A stretch of DNA of 64,000 nt from Nitrospirota bacterium. GTDB taxonomy: Bacteria; JACPQY01. Of the stretch, positions 7,788 through 15,113 are shown one piece after another. The translations under genes and the position numbers were made by a program. The stretch spans positions 25,049 to 89,048 of the forward strand of contig JACPAV010000013.1 in the NCBI GenBank assembly GCA_016180645.1. The letters run 5' to 3'. The notes under the pieces are model-generated. The model was given only the letters and a program-made list of their open reading frames with translations. It searched no databases and was not told where the DNA came from. Positions within the stretch are counted from its first letter, which is position 1, and each line of letters begins with the position of its first letter.

Positions 7788-9248
7788 CTACGCGTTCCAG
7801 CGGCCGAGGGCGTCGTACGCCGCGTACTTGTACGCGTCGCAGAGTGTCGGGTAGTTGAACACGGAGGCGATGAAGAAATCGACGGTCCCTTGGAACATCA
7901 GGCAGGAGACGCCGACGTGCACGACCTCGGCCGCGTTCTCGCCCAGGATGTGAACGCCGAGGAGCTTGCGGGAGTCCCGGTCGAAGATCAGCTTGAGGAA
8001 TCCGTCCGTCCCGGCGATCTGGCCCCTGGGGTTGTTGCTGAATGCGACGCGACCCGTGACCGGCGCCCGGCCCTTCTTCCCTGCCTCTTCTTCCGACAGG
8101 CCGGCGCACGAGACCTCGGGAATGGTGTAGATGCCATAGGGGAGGACGGGGGAGACGCGGTCCTTGTACTTCAAGTCAAAGGCGTGGCACATGGCCACGC
8201 GCCCTTGTTCCATGGACGTGGACGCGAGGGCGGGGAAGCCGATGACGTCTCCGGCGGCGTAGATGTGAGGAACGGTCGTCTGGAAATGTTCATTCACGGC
8301 GAGCTGCCCTCTCGAATCGGCCCGGATGCCGAGCTTATCCAGCCCGAGTTCGTGCGTAACGCCGGACCGTCCGGCGGCGAACAGAAGTTTGTCGGAGGCG
8401 ATGGACCGTCCGTCTTCAAGGGTGGTGACAACGCCGCGGGCCGGGTCGCGCCCAACACTCTTGACCTTCGCGTTGAAGACGATGTCGATGTGGAGGCGTT
8501 GCTTCATGCTTTCACTCAGGCCGTTAGCCACATCTCCGTCGAGAAACGGCAGGAGCCGATCCCGGCCGTCCACAAGGGTCACGTGGGCGCCGAGCGCGGC
8601 GAAGAGGCAGGCGTACTCGCACCCGATCACGCCCCCGCCGATCACGGTCAGGCTTTTCGGTATGGCGTCGAGCTGGAGAATCGTATCGCTGTCGTAGATG
8701 TGGGTGTCGTCGAACGCGATATTGTCCGGGCGGTGAGGGCGGGAGCCGGTGGCGATCAGGATGACGTCGCCTCGAATCGCTCGTCCGCCGCGCTCCCTCG
8801 GTGATCCGGCCATCCTGGCCGGTATCGAAGGTTGGGAGTACGGCGAAGCGTCCTGCCCGCCGTTGATTTCGGACACGCGCAGGGTGTGGGCGTCCTCGAA
8901 CACCGCCGCCCCGGCCACGCGCTCGATCTTGTGGCGTGCGATGTTACGGTCGATCTGCTCGCGCTGCACGCGCTGGATCTCGTCCTTTCGATGCATGAGG
9001 TCCTGCACCGTTACGCCGTCCTTGATCTTCCAGTCGACGTGATAGATCTCCCGCGCCTTCAGCCCCGAGAAAAAAATCGCGCTTTCGCGGAGAGTCTTGC
9101 TGGGGAGCGTGCCCGTATTGACACAGGCGCCGCCGAAATACGGCTCCTTCTCGATGATCGCAACTTTCTTTCCGAAATAGGCGGCCTGGGCGGCTCCCTT
9201 CTCCCCGGCCGGCCCGCCACCGATGACAACCAGATCAAAAGAATCCAC
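7788..9248 (-). CDS. sthA: Soluble pyridine nucleotide transhydrogenase (Si-specific), with in-frame repeat insertion
   Basis: This FAD protein of the disulfide-oxidoreductase superfamily moves hydride between NADPH and NAD+. It has the N-terminal FAD motif VVIGGGPAGEKGA, GGACVNTGTLPSKTLRE in which the second redox Cys of lipoamide dehydrogenases is absent (as in SthA), the second nucleotide motif VIGGGVIGCEYA, YAAGDVIGFPALAS, and the C-terminal dimer domain. It has 486 residues, about 20 more than usual. The excess lies at residues ~128-151, encoded by the palindromic repeat at 8796-8863 just before GDVILIATGSRPHRP. The insert is in frame and free of stops, so the protein may be functional. 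Confidence 0.92.
   Translation of the reverse strand: MDSFDLVVIGGGPAGEKGAAQAAYFGKKVAIIEKEPYFGGACVNTGTLPSKTLRESAIFFSGLKAREIYHVDWKIKDGVTVQDLMHRKDEIQRVQREQIDRNIARHKIERVAGAAVFEDAHTLRVSEINGGQDASPYSQPSIPARMAGSPRERGGRAIRGDVILIATGSRPHRPDNIAFDDTHIYDSDTILQLDAIPKSLTVIGGGVIGCEYACLFAALGAHVTLVDGRDRLLPFLDGDVANGLSESMKQRLHIDIVFNAKVKSVGRDPARGVVTTLEDGRSIASDKLLFAAGRSGVTHELGLDKLGIRADSRGQLAVNEHFQTTVPHIYAAGDVIGFPALASTSMEQGRVAMCHAFDLKYKDRVSPVLPYGIYTIPEVSCAGLSEEEAGKKGRAPVTGRVAFSNNPRGQIAGTDGFLKLIFDRDSRKLLGVHILGENAAEVVHVGVSCLMFQGTVDFFIASVFNYPTLCDAYKYAAYDALGRWNA
8796..8863 (-). repeat. Two-hairpin palindromic element, copy B, inside sthA
   Basis: Core CCGGCCA-TCC-TGGCCGG. On the minus (coding) strand the two hairpins have loops AGGAC and AGGAT. 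It shares about 60 aligned bases with 5473-5535. It encodes the segment QDASPYSQPSIPARMAGSP, which is foreign to the transhydrogenase family. Confidence 0.8.
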
Positions 9249-9571
9249 GTGTGCGATTCTGGATGGCCCAAATCATGAAGTCAACTTCCATCGAGGCCAT
9301 GTTCCATGCCGCACCATCCTGGGCGCGGCGACATACGTGGCCCAGGAGGGCCTGGTACTGCGAGTGGAGGCAGCGCCAGGACGGCGCTGCACATGACCGC
9401 TGTATCATGGCCCCGTACCCTCCATGGCACGGGGTTCGGCATCGGCTCCGGTGCTGTCAGATTTGATACTGTGGCGGAGGCGAACCGTCTACCGGCATCC
9501 TGTCTGAATTATTTTGTAATTTCAGGTAAGTCTCTTGCGGGCTTGGCCTCGGAGTTGCGCGTTAGCGGCGC
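9249..9571. other. Intergenic region with a diverged palindromic element
   Basis: No gene is seen. Positions 9296-9425 hold imperfect palindromes: GCAGCGCC (9370-9377) pairs with GGCGCTGC (9383-9390) around loop AGGAC, and GGCCC (9339-9343) pairs with GGGCC (9348-9352) around AGGA. CCATGGCA and CCCCGTACCC nearby suggest a decayed copy of the two-hairpin family. The remainder probably holds the promoter of the gene at 9572. Confidence 0.6.
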
Positions 9572-10948
9572 GTGACGCCCCAAATCGCTCTCGTATTGAT
9601 CAGTGCCGTCAACCCTTTTGCGGGGACGACCGGGCTTGGGGCGGCGGACTACCTCAACCCTGCCTTGACCATTTCCGAGGAAATCCAGGATCGCCATCTC
9701 CCGACCGACACGGTGGCCGATCCGATTTTCGACTCCCCGGAGGGCTGGACGATTACCGGGTATCGCCGATTTGCCGACTCCGCGATCTGGTCTGGCCACG
9801 CCCTGGCAGCGGAAGCGTATCGATATGCCGTCACGAAGAGTCCCGAAGCAAAGGCGAACGTCACGAGGATCCTCCATGGCGTGACGCGGCTCATTCACGT
9901 TTCCGGAAAGCCCGGCCTGCTCGCGCGATTCGCCTGGCCGGTCGGGGACGCCGCGATGACCGAGAATGTGAAGCGGGAAGAGGGGGACCCGATCTTCACC
10001 GGGAGCTTTGAAGGCCAATCCTACAACTGGCTCGACAACGTGAGCCGCGATCAATACTCCGGCGTGATGTTCGGCCTCGGTGTGGCGTACGAACTTCTGG
10101 ACGACCCGGCCATGAAAGACGAAATCCGAAAGGACGCCTCCGCCGTGGTGGATTTCCTTTCGAGCAATTTGTGGAACGTCGTTCATCCGGACGGCCATAT
10201 CAGCACGACGTTCATCGGCCGGAACGATCAGATCCTCTCGTTTCTCCAAGTAGGGAAGCTCGTGGACACGGCGCGATTCGGGAAGTCTTATAACACGCAG
10301 GCGGCGCTCTGGTCGGGCACGGTCGAAACGCCGATCGTCTTCGAGCTGATCGACAAGCACAAGTCGTACTACAAGTTCAACCTCGACCACATCAATCTCT
10401 TCAACTTGACGCGCCTGGAAAAAGATTCGGGGCTCCGTGGAAAGTATCTCAGTGCGTTCATGAAGCTGCGTGACGGTCTCCGTGATCATCCGAATGCTCA
10501 CTTCCTTGCGATGGAAATGGGTGTCACCGGGAACACGGCGTACTCCGACTCCATTCGCGGCTATCTGGGTGAGTGGCTGGAAAGGCCGCGGCGCGATGTA
10601 TGGGTGCAGAACAGCGCGCGAACAGACCTAGCCATTTCGGGTGGACGCGCCGTGGATCCGCTGCCCGTACCCGAGCAGTGCACCACCGATTTCCTCTGGC
10701 AACGCAGCCCAACCATCCTCGATTGCGGCGGCGACGGCCGCGTGGAGGGTCCGGGCCTCGACTACACCCTCCCGTACTGGATGACGCGGTACTACACGGA
10801 GAAGACTTCTTCGTCACCTCCTCCTCCGGCCGGTGACGGGAACGCCGGTGGCTGCGTACACTTTCCAGGCTCCAACGGTTCGTTCAGCGAGCTGCTCGTA
10901 TTAGTGCTCGTGGCATTCTCCTTCCTTCTGAGAACTCGAATCGCCTGA
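9572..10948 (+). CDS. Secreted protein of unknown function with a C-terminal Cys-hydrophobic sorting tail
   Basis: The protein has 458 residues from GTG 9572. The N-terminus (PQIALVLISAVNPFAG) is weakly hydrophobic and could be an export signal. The body is helix-rich, with no motif I recognise; the pattern of repeated helices (ILSFLQVGKLVDTARFG and similar) recalls alpha/alpha-barrel folds of glycan-active proteins. The end is diagnostic: a Pro/Gly linker, then GGCVHFPGS, a hydrophobic stretch LLVLVLVAFSFLL, and a final RTRIA. That is the layout of MYXO-CTERM-type surface-sorting tails. Start and function are uncertain. Confidence 0.7.
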   Translation: MTPQIALVLISAVNPFAGTTGLGAADYLNPALTISEEIQDRHLPTDTVADPIFDSPEGWTITGYRRFADSAIWSGHALAAEAYRYAVTKSPEAKANVTRILHGVTRLIHVSGKPGLLARFAWPVGDAAMTENVKREEGDPIFTGSFEGQSYNWLDNVSRDQYSGVMFGLGVAYELLDDPAMKDEIRKDASAVVDFLSSNLWNVVHPDGHISTTFIGRNDQILSFLQVGKLVDTARFGKSYNTQAALWSGTVETPIVFELIDKHKSYYKFNLDHINLFNLTRLEKDSGLRGKYLSAFMKLRDGLRDHPNAHFLAMEMGVTGNTAYSDSIRGYLGEWLERPRRDVWVQNSARTDLAISGGRAVDPLPVPEQCTTDFLWQRSPTILDCGGDGRVEGPGLDYTLPYWMTRYYTEKTSSSPPPPAGDGNAGGCVHFPGSNGSFSELLVLVLVAFSFLLRTRIA

Positions 10949-10998
10949 CCCTCGGTTCTCCCCTTGCCAACCGCCAACGGCCTGCGCATGATGGGGGC

Positions 10999-12186
10999 GT
11001 GATCGGATACCTGAGAAGTCCCCAACGGTTCGCGTGGGTCGCTTCCCTGACCGTCATCCCTTCGCTGGCGGTTCTCTGCGGCGGAAAGAGCGAGAAGGGT
11101 ACACCCGTCACAACGGCGGGCAAGGGAAGCGGCGAATCTGCCGTGCGCGTGGAGACGCTCATCACGGGGCTGGAAATCCCTTGGGAAATCGAATTCGCTC
11201 AGGATGGACGCGCGTTCATCACCGAGAGGCCGGGGCGCGTGAAAATCTTCGACATGGCCTTCTCGCCGCTCGCCACCCAATCCATTCCCGGTGTGAAGGC
11301 CGTCGGCGAAGGTGGACTTCTGGGCATGGCTCTCCATCCGAAGTTCGCCGAGAACCACTGGGTGTATCTCTACCTCACTTACGAGGGGCCGGACGAAAAG
11401 ATATTCAATCGCGTCGTGCGGTTTGTGGAATCGGGAAACGCGCTCGAACCCGAAAGTGGAGATACGCCCAAGGTGATCTTCGATGCGATGCCCGGCAGCG
11501 GGGTCCACAACGGGGGACGCATCAAGTTCGGTCCCGATGGGAAACTGTACATAGCGGCAGGAGACTCGGCCAGGAAGGAGCTGGCGCAGGACCTCACCTC
11601 GCTTGCGGGGAAGATTCACAGAATCAACGACGACGGCACAATTCCGGCCGACAACCCGTTCCCCGATTCCAGTATCTGGTCGTACGGTCACCGGAACCCC
11701 CAGGGACTGACATGGGATTCGAAGGGCCGAATGTATGAGGCTGAACACGGCCCATCAGGATTCGACGGTCCCGGTGGCTACGACGAGGCCAATGCGATCC
11801 GGTCCGGCAAGAACTACGGCTGGCCGAAATACGGAGAAACGGGCAATCCGGCCCTGGTCGATCCGCTTTTCCTGTCGATCGATGCGGTGGCGCCATCTGG
11901 GTGCGTCCTGTACACCGGTGACCGAATCCCGTCATGGAAGGGCAACTTGTTCCTCGCCATGCTGAGGGGGCAACATCTCCGCCGTGTGGTTCTCGAACCC
12001 TCAGACCCCACGCGCCGCAAGTCGGATGAGATCCTTTTTAATCGCGAATTCGGCAGGCTTCGAGATATCGTCCAAGGACCGGACGGCCTCATCTACATCC
12101 TCACGAGTAACCGCGACGGCCGAGCGCAGACCCCATTTCCGACGGCCGAGGACGACCGTCTCCTTCGGATAGGCGCCTCGGAATAG
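10999..12186 (+). CDS. PQQ-dependent sugar dehydrogenase-like (glucose/sorbosone dehydrogenase family) lipoprotein
   Basis: The protein has 395 residues from GTG 10999, with an N-terminal hydrophobic segment ending near LAVLCGG, probably a lipoprotein or cleaved signal. The six-bladed propeller family features are clear: EIPWEIEFAQDGRAFITERPG, GGLLGMALHP, SGVHNGGRIKFGPDGKLYIA, YGHRNPQGLTWD, EAEHGPSG and GKNYGWP. Family members oxidise aldose sugars or aldehydes in the periplasm with PQQ and Ca2+. No PQQ biosynthesis genes are in the window. Substrate cannot be predicted. Confidence 0.88.
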   Translation: MIGYLRSPQRFAWVASLTVIPSLAVLCGGKSEKGTPVTTAGKGSGESAVRVETLITGLEIPWEIEFAQDGRAFITERPGRVKIFDMAFSPLATQSIPGVKAVGEGGLLGMALHPKFAENHWVYLYLTYEGPDEKIFNRVVRFVESGNALEPESGDTPKVIFDAMPGSGVHNGGRIKFGPDGKLYIAAGDSARKELAQDLTSLAGKIHRINDDGTIPADNPFPDSSIWSYGHRNPQGLTWDSKGRMYEAEHGPSGFDGPGGYDEANAIRSGKNYGWPKYGETGNPALVDPLFLSIDAVAPSGCVLYTGDRIPSWKGNLFLAMLRGQHLRRVVLEPSDPTRRKSDEILFNREFGRLRDIVQGPDGLIYILTSNRDGRAQTPFPTAEDDRLLRIGASE

Positions 12187-12233
12187 GCCCAACCCGATTG
12201 GCCCAGCCGGGCGTGATCTGCTACCATGCGAGG

Positions 12234-15110
12234 ATGAGTTGGTGGGCGCTCGCCGCGTCATGCGGCCATCCTGGCCGCGGGCTGTGGACGCGAGCACGGG
12301 GAACCGTCCTGGCCCCCGCGCTCGCCGCGTCATGCGGCCATCCTGGCCGCGGGCTGTGGACGCGAGCACGGGGAACCGTCCTGGCCCCCGCGCTCATCCT
12401 TCTTCTTCTGCCGCTCGCCATCACCGCCTGCGGCAAACTGAAGAAAGAAGATCTCAAACGTGTGGGGATCTCCGGCCGTGTGGTGGACGGCTCCCAGGAT
12501 ACTCCCCTCCGGCAAGCCACCGTCAAACTCTACAAGCCGGGCGACACGCAGGATCCCTTGGATGAGACTCAATCCGGCGAAGACGGCAAGTTCTCGTTCG
12601 CAACCGCATTCCCCGGGGAATATGAGATCGTTGCATCGGTCCAAGGCTACGCGCCGGCCACGACAACCGTCGTCGTCAATCCCGGCGAGGCCTCCGAGGT
12701 CACCGTCCGCCTTTACCTGACCTCCGACAAGTTCCCCGAGTGGTCCAGCTACATGACCCGGAAGCTGGCGCGAGCCTTTCTATCCGCCAACGGTGAATTC
12801 TGGATCGGCACGGAGGGCGGTCTGCTCCGCTACCCCTCCAACGGTTCCCCGATCGCGTACACCACTTCGGAAGGCCTTCCTTCGAGCGTTGTGCTCTCGC
12901 TCGCCGCCACGGACAAGCACATCTTGATCGGGACGGACAGCGGACTCGCGCGATTCAACATCAAGACCGAGGAATGGGACGTGCTCACGAAGGAGAAGGA
13001 TGGCCTGCCGGGCAATCGCATCAATGGAATCGGAATCGATCCGAAAGACAAGCGACTTTGGGTGGTGACGGACGGGGGGGCCGGCCGCCTCGAAGGACAC
13101 TACTGGACCACCTATCACGCGGGAACCTCGGCGGGCACCGCCTGTTCGTCCAACGGCCTGCCGGACAACGATGTGCGCTCGTTCGTGTTCGATGTGGACG
13201 GGCGCGCGTGGTTCGGCACGGCCAAGGGCGTGGGCGTCTTCTCGAACAACGCGTGGTGCTGGTACTCGAAAGGGAACGCGGATTCCGGGCTGCTCGATCC
13301 TTCCGTGAACGGAATGGCAATGACAGCGGCAGGCGTGGACGGCAAGACGTGGAAATGGTTTGGGACCGATCGCGGCATCAGCACCACCGATGGCTGCAAG
13401 TGGGTATCGTACAGCAGTTTTGAACCTGCCTCGGTGGAATGGCCCCCCGTGGGGGAATCCAGGTGCACCATGGCCGAACAGCTCTGCGACACGTCCACCT
13501 TGACCTTTGGGTGCACGGTGGACGGGAGCGCATGCTTCGACGACCCGGCGCCATGCATCGAAAAGGGAGGATATTGCAGGGCCAGTTGCCCGCTGCCGGC
13601 GCCGAGTTGCGAACTGTCCGCCTCAAAATGCAATGCGCCCCCGGCCAACTGCACCAAACCGGCCAAGGTGTGCGACAAAACCGGGCTCGCCTGTACGTCG
13701 GACGACAGCACCTGCAAACCCGCCGGAGGGAAATGCGTGGATCAGCCCGTTAAGTGCGAAGCGATCGCCACGGGCTGCTCGCTCCCCGAACGATCGTGCC
13801 TGCAAGGGGGCGCGGCGTGCGGAGCATTGGAAGGTCAGTGCGTTACCCCCGGTGTGATGTGCACCATCCCGGATCGCGGATGTGGTCTGGCGGCCACCTC
13901 CTGCACGGGGTCGAACGGCTGCCGCGTGCCGGCTCGAGAGTGCAAATACGCCGCGGCCAGGCCGTGTGCGCAAGTGTATCTCAAAGTGGATGAGGCGAAG
14001 ATGCCGACCGCGGCTGCCCTCTCGATCTACCTTCCGTCTTCCAATGAAGCCTGGGTGGGAACGCCGGCCGGACTCGTTCGTTATTCGCAGGGCACCTGGG
14101 GCCACGAGATCATCAACGTGCCGCTCGGAAAGGTCTCCGGCGTCGGAAGCGACGGGACAAGCATAATCGTCGGACATGAAACGGGACTCAGGGCCTACAC
14201 GGGAACGGAGTGGAAGGATTACCCGGCTCCAGGGGGTCCGATCAGCAGCCTGATCCGGGACGTTCTCCTGGATGCGGATGGGGCGGTGTGGGTGGCAACG
14301 GACAAGGGCGTCAGCCGGTTCAAAGCCGGCGAATGGAAGCACTTTCGCAAGGCGGAGGGGTTGCCGGACGATGATGTTCGCTCCCTGACGCTGGACTCCG
14401 AGGGCAAACTTTGGGCGGCGACCAAGATCGGCCTCGTCAAACTGGAGGGCGAAAAGTTCGCCGGTTTGCCGGACACGTTGGTCGACGAGGATGTTCGCAA
14501 GTTGGCGGGGGATGGGAATGGCGGGCTGTGGGTGGGCACGTCCAAGGGGCTTGTCTACCTCCAAAAGACCCAGGTGAAACGGATGGGCCGCAGTGAGGGT
14601 CTGCTTGGAGAAATCGTCACCTCTCTTTTTCGCGACGGCTCCGGCGCCCTTTGGGTGGCCACCGGCCCCGCCTACGATCCGGCCTGTCTCTGCTTCAACG
14701 GCGGAGGGGTGAATCGAATCGAATCGGGTAAGATCTCCGCGGCCCAGGGTCTCAAGGCCGGTTTGGTGAACGATCTCGGGGTCGATTCGCGCGGATTGTT
14801 GTGGGCGGCCACCAGCCAGGGTTTGAGCCTCTTCGATGGAGTCAACTGGAGGTCGATCCTTCCGAATTCCGCCGACAAGACGGCGGGGCCTCTCAGCGCC
14901 AGCGTCACCGCGCTGGCCTTCGAACCGAGCGGCAAAGCATGGGTGGGAACGGACAAAGGACTGAGTTCAACCGATGATCCCTCGGGGAAGTGGACCCATT
15001 TTGCAACGAAAGATGGACTCGGTGACGTGCGGGTGACCGCTCTCGCCGTACGCGAGAAGGAAATCTGGATCGGCACGAAGAACGGCCTTTCCGTCTACCG
15101 CCCCCAATAG
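12234..15110 (+). CDS. Large lipoprotein: CarboxypepD_reg-like domain, two-component-regulator propeller repeats, Cys-rich insert
   Basis: From ATG 12234 the protein has about 958 residues. A 24-residue segment (beginning ALAASCGHPG) occurs twice in tandem before the true hydrophobic signal LILLLLPLAITAC with its lipobox. Next is a carboxypeptidase-regulatory-like beta domain (ISGRVVDGSQDTPLRQATV), then Reg_prop propeller blades (for example GLPSSVVLSLAATDKHILIG, DDDVRSLTLDSEGKLWAATK, WIGTKNGLSVY). Between two sets of blades lies a Cys-rich stretch (13466-13975) with a cysteine every 6-8 residues. There is no kinase or DNA-binding domain. The tandem duplication sits upstream of the signal sequence, so an internal start after it is possible. 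It begins a run of envelope genes ending at 18688. Confidence 0.8.
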   Translation: MSWWALAASCGHPGRGLWTRARGTVLAPALAASCGHPGRGLWTRARGTVLAPALILLLLPLAITACGKLKKEDLKRVGISGRVVDGSQDTPLRQATVKLYKPGDTQDPLDETQSGEDGKFSFATAFPGEYEIVASVQGYAPATTTVVVNPGEASEVTVRLYLTSDKFPEWSSYMTRKLARAFLSANGEFWIGTEGGLLRYPSNGSPIAYTTSEGLPSSVVLSLAATDKHILIGTDSGLARFNIKTEEWDVLTKEKDGLPGNRINGIGIDPKDKRLWVVTDGGAGRLEGHYWTTYHAGTSAGTACSSNGLPDNDVRSFVFDVDGRAWFGTAKGVGVFSNNAWCWYSKGNADSGLLDPSVNGMAMTAAGVDGKTWKWFGTDRGISTTDGCKWVSYSSFEPASVEWPPVGESRCTMAEQLCDTSTLTFGCTVDGSACFDDPAPCIEKGGYCRASCPLPAPSCELSASKCNAPPANCTKPAKVCDKTGLACTSDDSTCKPAGGKCVDQPVKCEAIATGCSLPERSCLQGGAACGALEGQCVTPGVMCTIPDRGCGLAATSCTGSNGCRVPARECKYAAARPCAQVYLKVDEAKMPTAAALSIYLPSSNEAWVGTPAGLVRYSQGTWGHEIINVPLGKVSGVGSDGTSIIVGHETGLRAYTGTEWKDYPAPGGPISSLIRDVLLDADGAVWVATDKGVSRFKAGEWKHFRKAEGLPDDDVRSLTLDSEGKLWAATKIGLVKLEGEKFAGLPDTLVDEDVRKLAGDGNGGLWVGTSKGLVYLQKTQVKRMGRSEGLLGEIVTSLFRDGSGALWVATGPAYDPACLCFNGGGVNRIESGKISAAQGLKAGLVNDLGVDSRGLLWAATSQGLSLFDGVNWRSILPNSADKTAGPLSASVTALAFEPSGKAWVGTDKGLSSTDDPSGKWTHFATKDGLGDVRVTALAVREKEIWIGTKNGLSVYRPQ
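12246..12389. repeat. Tandem duplication of a 72-bp palindromic element in the 5' end of the propeller gene
   Basis: Two identical 72-bp units, 12246-12317 and 12318-12389. Each holds GCGGCC-ATCCT-GGCCGC and a second palindrome (GGGGAACC-GTCCT-GGCCCC). On the minus strand the loops read AGGAT and AGGAC, as in the two-hairpin family elsewhere in the window. In frame it adds 2 x 24 residues. Confidence 0.9.
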
Positions 15111-15113
15111 CGG

